From Clavaria fumosa (lineage: Eukaryota > Basidiomycota > Agaricomycetes > Agaricales > Clavariaceae), in NCBI GenBank assembly GCA_951802425.1, contig OX637795.1:3390501-3454500 (forward strand): a stretch of DNA of 64,000 bases, given 5' to 3'. The first letter of the stretch is position 1. Each line of letters opens with the position of its first letter. Of this stretch, positions 42,591-53,021 are shown in pieces. The position numbers were made by a program, and so were the translations under genes. The notes below the pieces were generated by a model, which searched no databases, was not told the DNA's origin, and saw nothing but the letters and a program-made list of their open reading frames with translations.

Positions 42591-45003
42591 TTATATAGCG
42601 CGACTGATAGGTATGATTGACGCGGGACCACGACGCGTAACACCCTTTGCAATTCACAAGTACTCCGTCAGTGTTGACTTGAGAAGAGAGAGGATATGCC
42701 TCACTTTATCCTTCCAGACAGCGTAAGCCCTGAGCTCTGTAGCCCCAAACGTGAACGCGATGCTGTAATCAAGCTTCCAATACACAGTGGATTTCTTGAA
42801 GCAATTTCCCCTTCGCATCTTCATTTTCTGCAACGCGCCACCCAGCATGGAATAATCGACATTTACGCTGCAGACTAGCTGGAAGCCTGGTAAAACACTA
42901 CCTGAGAAATTGCAATCAAGTTCGTTAGGACAAAGCAGACAAGAAAGAAGACGAGCATCAAGGGCTTCACCGTGGGGATCCAGGATCCACATCGGGGTAG
43001 ATTGGTCGTTGGAGTTTCGCGGATTGTATGAGTATATTTCATCCGTGAAACCTTTGCTGGTAATATTGGGAGATGTAAAATGCCGTATATATCGTTTGTG
43101 AACCTCTTCATCATTCCCAATGACGTGGCCCTACACGCCCGAAGAAACGGTGTGCAAAAACGAATACAGGAGCAGTTGGCCGCACCTTTCTTACGATCTC
43201 GGACCATCCACCGTTTACGCCCTCCTGGCCTCCTACACCGGTGATCCAAGACCGGCCAAGCGGCAAGGCATCCTCAACGGTGCACTTTACGAATATCGGG
43301 CTCCCGAATGCAAAGCGCGTTGCGCGGGCGACCACGTTTCTGTTGATATACCACAGGACGGACCCTTCCGAAGCGGCCTTCGCTCTTGCCGGAGCAGAAG
43401 TGAGTGAAAGAACTGAGGGAAGGGATAAACAAACTATACCCGGATTGATCAGGGACTGTGACCGGAATCCCACGAAAATTGGGCGTGCTCTGAAGCCTCT
43501 TTCTCAGGTAAGGAGACTCGCCAAAGCCACCTACCACTAATATGTACTGTGTCATACACGGGATTTTGTGAGATACCACCTTGAGGGGTGCTGGCTCTCA
43601 CCTTGACCGGATAGGTCCCAATTTGTCCTTGAATACTTTGGATAATTTGATCCACCCAGTCTTCGAAAAATCGTTCTATTTCATCTCTGCGTGGTGGAGA
43701 TATGGTACTTCAGGATATTCAAGACCAATAAATTGTCGTGAGCAGGTCTCACCCTGTCAAGGTAAGATAACCTCTCTGGATATTTAGAGACGAATTGGAA
43801 GCTTGACGGTCAGCAACAAGAAGCAGGAAATTGTCTGTGATATCTTTGAAGGATGGTTTGGCTTCTGTAATGAATTTGTCCATAGCAGTTGCGACGTAGT
43901 CGGAGACCATATCAGGGTCCATTCCAGAGTCATAAAATTTTTTCTGAAAGTAATATTTCGCGGATTTGTCCACAAAGATTCCTCCTGCTTGAATGCCTGA
44001 CGTGTTCATACCAGATGAGAGAAGTATAGAATAACCAATGGCACGAAACGTACAGGCCGAGTCTCGCTTTTCTTTCAGCACAAGAGAAGGTGTGATAGAC
44101 GATACGGTGTAGAGCGTAGTATCAACGGTTGAGCCGCCCGCGTCACAAACAATGAAATCGACTCCAGGCTGTAATAAGAATTCAGGGCATGATAGTGACG
44201 AAGCGAAGAATTGTGGTTATTGGTTTGGTAACACTTACCTGGAGACGGCTCTGAAGATCGGCATGATGCATGACAAAGTGAACAGAGGCTTCTGCTTCGC
44301 CGATAAATTGGACGTGTTCGTTGGCAATCTGCATGGACGGCACCAGCTTAGCCTCAACCACCGCCTTGCGGAGCATTATTTGCTCCGAAATTCCCCAGCC
44401 TATCGGATGACAGAGAACAAAATCGATAGCGTTCCCCGACTCAAGCCGATTCCAGATCTGTCTAGCTCCTTCGGACTCGAACTCTTTCTCCTCAAAATAT
44501 CTCTTGGTATGATCGAAGAGGTATCTGAGGAGGTCTGCATATATTCTTTCGATGGTCACTTGCGGAGGAAAGGGAATGAGGTTCCCAAAGTGAGTAGCGG
44601 ACATGCTAGACGGATGAACATGGAGCTTGAAGTGCTCGGCAAGGTACCATCCCTCCCGTTCTGCTCTGGCGACCATTGCGGAAACGCGAGCCTCGGCACA
44701 AAACGATTGAGCATTGCCTTGACTGTCGTACCAGATGATGGAAGGAACCTTGGAATCGTATCGATGTGCTGACTGACCTGGCCATGAGGCGACCCGCTTT
44801 ACTGTCTTGAGACCACCGGGATATAAATGAGCGTAGGCCACAGCACCTGAAAAGAGGAATGGCAAAAATTGTCACGAAATCCGTTGCTCAGGAAACCTAA
44901 TTGTGTTTGTGTGATTGAGCCACCCACTGTGAGTTGTGCCAATGTCAATCCCGAGAACCAACTTTTCGGATTCCGTCCATAGAGAGTTGCCGCTGTTGTT
45001 CAT
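42591..45003 (-). CDS. HSPA12-like Hsp70 family ATPase (intact copy)
   Basis: Nine exons: 45003-44928, 44846-44239, 44168-43753, 43686-43602, 43546-43440, 43384-43186, 43130-42971, 42901-42705 and 42644-42591, totalling 1902 nt or 633 aa. The actin/Hsp70 fold is marked by phosphate-1 LGIDIGTTHS (17-26), phosphate-2 CDAGGSTVD (about 236-244) and adenosine motif VVGGFGES (about 399-406). The C terminus GPASIIPISRAI replaces the usual substrate-binding domain, as in HSPA12-type proteins expanded in Agaricomycetes. Client or role unknown. Divergent from the membrane-protein gene at 45480. The left-arm copy has lost exon 1. The acceptor at 43385 (GCAAG) is the least certain boundary. Confidence 0.85.
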
Positions 45004-45479
45004 GATGTAAGTGTAGAAAGCAAGGCTGTGATTATCGGATGGTGGTATCTACATAGCAAGGCACTTTTCTTGTGAGTTACGCCATCAAGTCATGATGCAT
45101 GATAGACGCCGAACTGTCACAATGTACGGTCGAGATTCAGTCGCCATAAATGGATTCTTCCTCCTCGTCAAATTATACTATAGGTCACGCGGTCACGATG
45201 TACTTGAAAACCGCGTATCATTTCTTCCCTTCAAAAATTTGTGACTGAGTCTGTGTCGTGGCTCCCAGAGTACTATTCTCGGTGAAGCGTGATTGGCCAG
45301 ACTGCTCTGGGACACACCCCTGCGCAAACGCGCTTATCATTGCTGTCAAATGTGACAACTTCTCGACGGAGGTTATGCAGGCCCTTGATAAGCAATGACG
45401 TGAGAACATGTGGGCATGGGATCGGTTGTGCTTCTGGGCCGCTCATCATTCCTCGAAATCTGAACTCTGCTGCGCTATC
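45004..45479. promoter_or_regulatory. Divergent promoter of HSPA12-like and membrane-protein genes
   Basis: 476 bp between the two start codons. The left arm keeps only part of the equivalent region, so this is the better template for regulatory analysis. No individual site assigned. Confidence 0.5.
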
Positions 45480-46894
45480 ATGAACACAACATCCTTCGAG
45501 TCGACTGCAACGACTGCAGCTACAAGTCCTAGTACAGCCTCAATTAATAGTACAGCCGGGCATGTGTCAGCCTCAATCAATATACGGACGCATGATCTTG
45601 CCGGTGCCGTGGGTGAGTCAAAATGCTCAACATTTTCTACACGACACATTCAAAAGTCGCTTCGCAGTGGGCAGCTTTTTCGCAGGAGTATTGGTTGTCA
45701 TCGTTATCTTTCTCATAGTTCGCCAATATCGACGTGCTCTGGCCAAGAAATCAACGGTCGCGGATGGCAACCATTATAAAAACGAAACGGCCTCCGCATC
45801 TGCGTGGCTTGAGGAGAACAAACAATTGAGGACGCAGCTGAACGAAACGCAAGCAGAGCGTGCTCAGCTGCGCGCCTACTACCAACTCGATGACACACGA
45901 GATGTTCGCGACGTCGTCGAGTCTTTCCAAAAGTTCAACGTCCTCGTCAGGAACTCGTGCCTCCTTGCCTCCTCGGCGGTCCTCCGATCTGTCCAGTCCC
46001 AGGCATGGAAAGCGGCCTCCTCGTCGTGGACCACCAAGGACGCGATTAACCCGAGACAGCTTCATAAAGTGCTCGATGGCGCAGCAGCACTCATATCATC
46101 ATCGTCTCCATCGTCTGAAGAGAAAAGTGCGGGCCGTAAACTTGATGAATTCTTGCCCGAAGCCTTTCGTTTCGTCGTCAATGCCGCTCTGGTGCACCAA
46201 CTCTTTGCGGTATTTCACCCTGATCTGTCTGACAACGACAACGCTCTGTTGATGAACGTGTATCGCGATATTCGCAGCCGCGGTCAGTTCATAGAAGTAC
46301 TTTCTCAACCACGCTCTCACCATCTTTTCATAAGACCCTCAACGCCTCTCGGCTCAATGGCGCTGTTTGACCTACAATTCACTCGACCGGAGCACATCTT
46401 CCTCCGCATCGTCACCTAAGGCAATCAAAGATTGGGCCCACAACTTTGCGAACGAAGTCTCCAATCAGCTCTCTTTGCTCCTCTCCTCCCTCATAGGTGA
46501 TAGTAGCGACAGCCTCACCACCCCCGCCAAAGGTAACGGGAAAAAGCAGCACCCCCTACTGCCCTCTAAACTCCGCGAAGAGCTCGCATCCCTAGGCGCA
46601 GACGCGTACGAGTGGAACCGCTACGTCAAGTCGTCTTTCAAGTCCCTTGACTTGCACCCCGTCATCTTCGGGAGCGGTGAACCATTCGATCATGCACGCA
46701 TGACGCTCTATCACGATCACCGTCCTGCGCCAACTCAAGATGCTGACGCAACCCCTCGTGTCCTCGCCGGCGTCACGATGGCTCTCAAGTCTACTTCTGC
46801 TGTCGGAGAGGTGGTGGCAAGTGGTGAAAGAGAGGGAGAGCAAAGTGTGTGGCAGATCAAAGCAGAGGTGCTGATTGAGGGATATTTTCGGTGA
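45480..46894 (+). CDS. Single-pass membrane protein, unknown function (right copy)
   Basis: Exons 45480-45612, 45668-46282 and 46335-46894 total 1308 nt, 435 aa. Same features as the left copy: Ser/Thr-rich N terminus, one transmembrane helix, coiled-coil-like segment, soluble C-terminal half. Relative to the left copy it lacks two residues in the Ser/Asn/Thr stretch and has scattered substitutions. The last intron ends in AAG here, against TAG in the left copy. Both reading frames are intact, so both may be expressed. Confidence 0.75.
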
Positions 46895-47153
46895 CCAATG
46901 TATTCCTCTATGGCGGTTTTGAGGAACACAATGTGAGACAACCTTGGTACAAATGTGTCATGTATTTGCCAAAAGTTTTCAGGGATTCTGCACATATCCC
47001 ACCAGGGGTAGCAACCAGAGTACTGCTAGGTAAGATAGTACTACCCTCTGCCAGGCCTGTACCCAAATGTCTGCAGTAGCATTAACTATTACATGGGTAC
47101 TGGTTAGACATGATCAATATTACTTTATAGTGGCTTTTGCTACAGCAATACTG

Positions 47154-47462
47154 AACATGACTAGTGATGGAAAAGTCCAGTTCAGTCTGGTTCTTGACCA
47201 AATTTTTCGAACTCCGAACCAGACTTAAGGTCCGGTTCAGGCAAATTTTTGAACCTTGAACCTGGTTCTGGTTCAGTTCGAGGTTCAAAAACCGGACTTT
47301 TACCTAATTTGGTAATGGTTCAACCAATTTTGGTCCTCTTGAACCTGAAAAAAGGTTCAGTTCGACCATTGACTGAACTTTGAACTGGACTTTGGTCCGG
47401 TTCTCAAAAGTTCAGGTTTGAACCCTGGTTCAGAACTGAACCATCCCATCACTAAACATGAC
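47154..47462. mobile_element. hAT-like MITE (293 bp)
   Basis: 8-bp target duplication AACATGAC at 47154-47161 and 47455-47462 flanks inverted termini TAGTGATGG (47162) and CCATCACTA (ends 47454). Interior rich in GGTTC/GAACC words. No coding capacity. Same class as the MITE split by copia. Confidence 0.9.
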
Positions 47463-47619
47463 ACCAACTTGAACTTGAACCAAGGACTATTTGCTGAGGC
47501 TCCAGAAAGGCCTCTTCTACATAGATGCAACTTAGTCTATGAATAGTTGCAGAGGCCTGCATAGATACAGCCACTTCTATGCTTCTATGGCTTCTACAAT
47601 CCAAAAACAGGTTTTGCTG

Positions 47620-48130
47620 ATGCTTTCTGGGTGGTGCATTGCAGAAAAAAACAATGTGAAGCACAAATTGCTTCAAGAAACCCACTGTGTATTGGAGGCT
47701 TGAATATAGCATCACATTCACATTTGGGGCCACATAGCTCAGAGCTTACACCATCTGGAAGGATAAAGTGAGGCATTTATCAAGTCAACACTGGCAGAGA
47801 GTACTTGCAAATTGCAAAGGGAGTCACACATCATGGCCCTGCACCAATCATACCTATTAGTCATGCTATATAAAGAAAGGAAATTTATGGCCCTTCATCC
47901 TTCCTCACCCCATGACCACCACAATTTGTGGCTGTAAATATCACATTGATTCTTCAGATGCTTTCTTGAATCTGTGAATAAAGATTTATACCCCAGGACT
48001 TATCCTACAATGTTGATGACATTGCTGAACATACTAAGCTGTGCATGGTTGTGACAACCACTGTCTGATATCTTGCCCTTGTTTTTGCCCCTCTATCAGG
48101 AAAAACCTCCTAATCTAATAGACCTTGCTA
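47620..48130 (+). pseudogene. Third, CpG-depleted fragment of the HSPA12-like 3' end
   Basis: Matches 22420-22925 (last two exons and 3' flank), including GGGTGGTGC.TTGCAGA, CACTGTGTATTGGA and CATACCTATTAGTCATGCTATAT. Nearly every CpG of the other copies is TG or CA here. Stops interrupt the frame. An old duplicate of the gene end. Confidence 0.75.
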
Positions 48131-48340
48131 AATTTATTGAAAAGTCCCAGAACAGAAGATGTGATGAATAACCTTGGACACCACCACAATCACTGGCAGG
48201 CAGTCATCACCTTTAGGTTCAGGGACATACACCCACAACATAAACTGGTTGAAGCTGATGTCAAAGTTGCCACAGGAAGCAGGCCCAGCACCAATATGGA
48301 TTTGGAATTGTGGGAGGTGGAGTGGAAGAAGATAAAACCT
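48130..48340 (-). repeat. Dispersed repeat R2 (copy b)
   Basis: Inverted match of 36155-36365, with reverse-strand peptide GAGPASCGNFDI and NQFMLWVYVPEP. Lies directly beyond the HSPA12-like fragment, the same order as at 22905-22945. Confidence 0.6.
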
Positions 48341-48388
48341 TCTGTGTGCTAGAGATTGGTAGAAATTACATTGGCAAAATCATGGCCC

Positions 48389-48514
48389 TGTCATACCACT
48401 TTGTGGTATAGAGAAGTATAAAATGGTATAACCAAGTATAAACCAGGTTATAACCAGTTTAAGTGTGATACATACCAGGCTAGGTGTTAAAACTGGTTAA
48501 GATTGGTATGACAG
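48389..48514. repeat. Small inverted-terminal element
   Basis: CTGTCATACCA at 48389-48399 and its reverse complement TGGTATGACAG at 48504-48514 bound 126 bp rich in GGTATA/TATACC words. Could be a mini-MITE; no target duplication could be confirmed. Confidence 0.4.
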
Positions 48515-48727
48515 TATATACCTTGTTTTACCACCCCAATTATTCTCCTGATGGCCTATGCTGTAGAGGGTTGAAACTATGTTGAAGGCCAGTGTCATGA
48601 AAGCGTTGTCTGTACTATCAGGCCAGCAAATTTCAATCCTTTAACTTAAGAAACGCCGTGCAAATCAGGTGAACAAGGGGCTAAACCCCAGCTATATATT
48701 TTATTGCAAGATAAGTACAATACTTAT

Positions 48728-49652
48728 CTACATGAAAGAAAGCCAAGACCCCTCTTCATCAAGGGAGGAGCCTGAGGTGCCGTACTCAGATCCCCAAGAC
48801 TCCTCTTCCCATGACTTATCTGAAGAGTCTGAGAAGTCAGACTCACCCATGAACCCAAGGGCAACCCTCAAGGGATGGGAGGCGAACTGACCATCCCAGA
48901 TTCCTGCCTCTAGGGCAGCCTCTCGCAAATCTCGCACAGCGCCAAGAGGACCTTCATCATCCAGAGTAGGAGACGGGAGGGAGGAATAGGCAGGGGGGAG
49001 GTCAATGGTAGGAAGGGAGGGCGACGGAGGATGCGCCACCAACGGGGTATCCAGAGGTTGGAGATCTGGACCTGGGGATGGTAAGCCAGATGTACAGGAC
49101 CAGAACTGATCTCAGCCCAATCCTGCCCACCTTGGTACCAGGTACCTTGGTCACCCCAAGGGGTGGTGGCCCAGATGGTTGGCGAGGGAGGATGGGGAGG
49201 AGCCCAGTCCCAATCTATAAAGAATCAGACTTACTGGAGACAGAGAGAAGCAGCTCGGCTAGCTCACCATGAGGATCCTTGAGAAGGTCACAAATACATC
49301 GGTAAGGACCTTCAGTCAAGGAGCAATCCTTGACAAGGTGGGAGGGATCCCCACAGGCAAAGCATCGGTAGAGGACCCAGTAAAGGTCCGCATCGGCAGG
49401 GACGAGTTGAACCCACCAATGGAAGGTATCACAGGAGAGTTTAATCCCAGTGTGGGGAGTGAAGAGGGAGGAGCTGTGGAAGAACTCGACGAGATGGTGG
49501 CCTTGGAAACACATAGCAGACAGACTCTGAAGAGACGGCGAGAGGAGGAAGACCGTCCTTTTATCCAGTAACTGCCACAGGCTGATCTCGACCTCGATTG
49601 GGCAAACCCCTATCCACCAGACATGATCACCCCTAAGAAGATCTTTGATCAA
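48728..49652 (-). pseudogene. Degraded retroelement Gag-like region with zinc knuckle
   Basis: Reverse-strand frame 49652-49215 contains WWVQLVPADADLYWVLYRC and CFACGDPSHLVKDC (CX2CX4HX4C), typical of retroelement Gag or ORF1. A second frame, 49042-48728, is acidic and Ser/Pro-rich, and is offset by one base. The two are separated by a stop and a frameshift. No polymerase segment is found nearby. Superfamily not assigned. Confidence 0.5.
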
Positions 49653-50050
49653 AGATCAGTTTCACTCAATCACTGCATCACACTGATCGATCAAGTGATC
49701 ATGACTCAGAACAGCTTGATCACAGATCATCTGATCCTCCGATCTTATCCCCAACAAGATCAGATGCAGCCGACTGTGATGTAATGCATCGAAGCGGGGA
49801 CCCTATCTGATTGCTGATGACATCATCATCACAAGGATCCCAACAAAGATCGACACTGCTCATACTCAGCATTCCAGTGCAAGCGCGCAGCTTTCCTGAT
49901 CATCTATCAGATTCCGATATTTAATCAATGACTCATACATCATGTACAGCCCATAGCTAGAGTATATAAGACCTGGGACCAGCCCACATGTACCCTAGCT
50001 TCGATCTTTTCATCTATACACTTACTTGAGAGACCTCAACTAAGTCTGAC
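49653..50050 (+). other. GATC-dense, LTR- or promoter-like region
   Basis: Ten GATC tetramers fall within about 110 bp (49650-49765). Further on there is TATATAAG at 49967-49976, with a coding relic starting 80 bp later. It may be a decayed LTR, but no second copy is present for comparison. Confidence 0.35.
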
Positions 50051-50055
50051 AGCAA

Positions 50056-50415
50056 ATGTCGCTGCTGAGAACTTCGCACTGGAAGGATTCGTCTTCCCGC
50101 CTTTAAGGTCGCAAGTCATCCCTCCTGAGAGTTTCACCAGCCACCCATTGATTGAGCAGAACCTCTATCGGTTCGAGTATTACCAAAGGTATACAAGGAC
50201 TTGGATAAAGGACCGACTACTCCGAGCCAATCCCCAAACTTATTACCAGACACTTTGACTACTGCAGGAGTATTCCCTGCATATCAAGAGACAAGTCTGC
50301 CAGGACTATCGACTAGCATTAGAAACTGAACAGACCCTTCGCTCTACCCTTGCACACCAAAGGGGTTTTGCTGTCGCAAGCCCGACAGCCAGGGGTGAAT
50401 ACACAAAGTACTAGA
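50056..50415 (+). pseudogene. Unassigned coding relic
   Basis: One forward frame reads a protein-like segment (for example LYRFEYYQRYTRTWIKDRL and LALETEQTLRSTLAHQRG), interrupted by TGA at 50255-50257. It resembles a retroelement capsid-like or host protein fragment, but no family is recognised. Confidence 0.3.
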
Positions 50416-50962
50416 ATGTTTTAACTTTTGTATCATCTTCAGAAAAGCCCTGCAAATAGAGGGGGGCATATTCTGATCTGTGAGCATGAACTGCCCTCCT
50501 GCTGGACAGTGATAGGTTGTGTGCATTGGTTACGTCCTGGAGCAACTTCCAATTAGCAAACATGTAGACCTTGCAGAAGGGGGACACATCACATACAGGG
50601 TTATATATAAATTTGAATCAGCATTTATATACAACATGTAATAAAGACATGGTTGTATGTATTTAAGAAGTATGGGAGTACATTGGGGTTGGGGGTGTGT
50701 GGTGTGCATATTGTGGGTTATATTGCCATGATTTAGGTACCAGTTCTCTCGGTCTGCGTATGCATCTCCTGTTTGCGAGAGCCTCTCTTGGAGATACAGG
50801 CGGTCTCGGTTGTTGTTGTTCTTGCAGGTCTACTCGTTTCACGTGGAGGGAAAGTGGCGGTCATCAGAGGTTCGAGAAGTTCAAGAACGTACGCCCGAGT
50901 ACTTCGACGCTGACACTGAACAGAGCCAGAAAATAACAATACTATTTCAACTGTCACACGTC
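50416..50962. other. Gene-free stretch
   Basis: No supported gene; 3' flank of the dioxygenase gene. Confidence 0.35.
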
Positions 50963-52585
50963 TCACTTTGCTGGTGTCTCCCATGGCGCAAACACATTCC
51001 GACTACCCAGCCCATCCAGCACACTCCTAAGCTCAGGATAATGTCTCTTCAACACTTGCTTCATGTCTCCGTCCTGCACCCACTTCATCCCCTCCTTCGA
51101 GTATCTCTCCACATTCCAATCTGTCGCCAAGAACCGGTCGCTCTTCAGCCTCCGGCTCGCCATCAGGATGAACACCCTGAACGCCGTGTCGCTGAACCCA
51201 AACCCCTTGGGACATGGCTCGCACAGCATGCCTACCTGCAGGTCCACAGTCTCGATGTCGTCGCCGTATATCTCCCGCACCTCCGCCGCGAGCGCTGCGT
51301 TCTCCTCGCCACTCCCGACGAGCTCCTCAAACGTCCGCACGGGGGGCATGTGCATGAACCGGCGGAACGCGTTGTACCTCGGCACCCCCCGCTCGCGATC
51401 ACGCAGAATGTCGACGGCCGCGATGTCGAGGTGCAGTCCGTCCGGCGTGCGCAGGTCGCGCAGGAAACGCGGGTGGTTTCGCATGGTCATTGCCCCCGGG
51501 TATGCCGTCCCGAACGAGTACCACACGTCCGCAAATGAGAGCGAATGGGGCGCCTGCATCGGCGTGCGTGCTTTCTCGAACGCGACCTCCACCATCGGGA
51601 GCGTCATGCGGTGCGCTTTGTCGATACTCGTCGAGAACGCAATCTCATCCGGGATCAGTGGGTGGAACCGGTACACCGACACAAACTCCTCCGTGAGCGA
51701 GTACGGTGCGCCAAAGTGCTCTACGCCAGACCCGGGGATACCGCTGATCGCTTCGCCGAACGGGGTGTGTCCAAAGAGCGTATGCATCAGCTCGAGCCCG
51801 AGCCACCAGTTTGTGTTGAATCCCGTGAGGGGTATACCCTGCGCGTCACGGGGGAGATACACCGCAGGGTGCGTCTCATCGAGGATGAGTTTTCCGCCGG
51901 GTGCTGCGCCGCGCAGGAGCGTCGTGCGCGCCTCGTCCGGCCCGTAGATCTGCGACGCGTCCCACCAGTGCGTCTCCTGGTTGCGGTACGCGGGATACTT
52001 CCTGTCCGTGTCGTCCTGCGGCTGGTCCGGTTGCGAGCGAGGGAGCGTCATCTCCGGGTCCGTCCAGTTGTCCCCCTCCGGCAAAGGGATGCGCACCGTC
52101 TCAGTCGTGCTCCTCTCGTGGTTCACCCAGTCGTGTATCTGGAACTGGACCCACGCCGCCGCGAGGAGGTTGATGATCGTCGCGGGCTTGAATGTCGTGC
52201 GCGCGAGGAGGCGGGTGCTCACGAGGCGTGGGTTGGGCGTGAGGAGCGCCGCATCGTCAGGCGGGGGCGCGGTGAACGTGCGTGGGATATTCCGCCCGAA
52301 CCGTGCGCCTGAGCAGCCCATGAGCGGCTGCTCGAGGGAGTTGTACCGCCCATCAGAGCTGCGCGCAACAAGAAAGCGCGGGTCAGGCGGGGGAACGTCC
52401 TCGAGTGTGCCCTGTGACGCGGCGGAGGGGTTGGTGTCGTGTAGGTTCTCGGCACGCAGCTCGTACCGCAGCACGAGCAGGTTGATTGATCCGAGCAGTG
52501 GGGGGAGACGATGCCATGCGATGACCTTGTTGACGAGTTTGAAGAACCAGATGGCGACGCGTTCGAGGAAAGGCGGGCGGGCCAT
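50963..52585 (-). CDS. Alpha-dioxygenase-like fatty-acid heme peroxidase with internal deletion
   Basis: 540 aa, one exon, ATG at 52585. Belongs to the animal-heme-peroxidase/alpha-dioxygenase family that oxygenates fatty acids. Distal heme motif IHDWVNH has His near 151. The substrate-Tyr/proximal-His motif VYRFH has Tyr near 305 and His near 308, and DRERGVPRYN and ASRRLKSDRF follow. Between LELMHTLF (about 264-271) and GHTPFGEAISG the family normally has about 70-75 more residues (the EHNAxC and HTxxWT blocks). Here they are absent without a frameshift or visible intron. Either a catalytically altered enzyme or a damaged gene. GC-rich, unlike its surroundings. Confidence 0.8.
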   Translation of the reverse strand: MARPPFLERVAIWFFKLVNKVIAWHRLPPLLGSINLLVLRYELRAENLHDTNPSAASQGTLEDVPPPDPRFLVARSSDGRYNSLEQPLMGCSGARFGRNIPRTFTAPPPDDAALLTPNPRLVSTRLLARTTFKPATIINLLAAAWVQFQIHDWVNHERSTTETVRIPLPEGDNWTDPEMTLPRSQPDQPQDDTDRKYPAYRNQETHWWDASQIYGPDEARTTLLRGAAPGGKLILDETHPAVYLPRDAQGIPLTGFNTNWWLGLELMHTLFGHTPFGEAISGIPGSGVEHFGAPYSLTEEFVSVYRFHPLIPDEIAFSTSIDKAHRMTLPMVEVAFEKARTPMQAPHSLSFADVWYSFGTAYPGAMTMRNHPRFLRDLRTPDGLHLDIAAVDILRDRERGVPRYNAFRRFMHMPPVRTFEELVGSGEENAALAAEVREIYGDDIETVDLQVGMLCEPCPKGFGFSDTAFRVFILMASRRLKSDRFLATDWNVERYSKEGMKWVQDGDMKQVLKRHYPELRSVLDGLGSRNVFAPWETPAK

Positions 52586-53021
52586 CTCGTTGGTGGTATC
52601 GTTGTCGCTGCTGCGGGGTGGTAGCTCAGACGAGGGTCCATCTGATGAGGTGCGCTTTTTATCTTTTATCGGCCTAGCTTAGGTCCTTTTCAACCTGGTC
52701 GGTCATTCATCCCAGTGTAAATTAGCAAACGGAGCGAGTCACGGAAATGGCATGTCAACTGACAGAACCCTATTATGACATCTGTCCAGGTTGTCACTCT
52801 GCCATTGAATTCAAAAATGTTGCTAAACTATATACGAGGAAGCGCTGGCTGATAACACCAGCAGAACCCTTGCTTGTCTGTAAAGCATTGCAAAGCCGAG
52901 AGAATGCAGAATTCATTCGCATTTCAAGGCATGGGAAATGATTAGCAAAGCATTTCCGAATTTGTGCAAGTTTCCAAATTTTGTACATTATTTGCAAGTG
53001 TTTGATCGGGGCGGCAGGCAC
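52586..53021. promoter_or_regulatory. Upstream region of dioxygenase gene
   Basis: 436 bp up to a MULE-like MITE; presumed promoter. No element identified. Confidence 0.35.

Larger units (their letters stand above)
42345..47045. repeat. Right arm of large inverted duplication
   Basis: Inverted match of 18385-22945 carrying intact copies of both genes. Outer similarity ends near 47045 (GTACTGCTAGGTAAGATAGTACT versus the left CTTACCTAGCAGTAC). Inner similarity ends near 42345 (AGGTTTTTCC). Confidence 0.88.

Noticed and set aside
51063..52682. Forward-strand ORFs of 230-294 codons opposite the dioxygenase gene
   Set aside because: Shadows of a GC-rich reverse-strand gene with clear family motifs; no motifs of their own.
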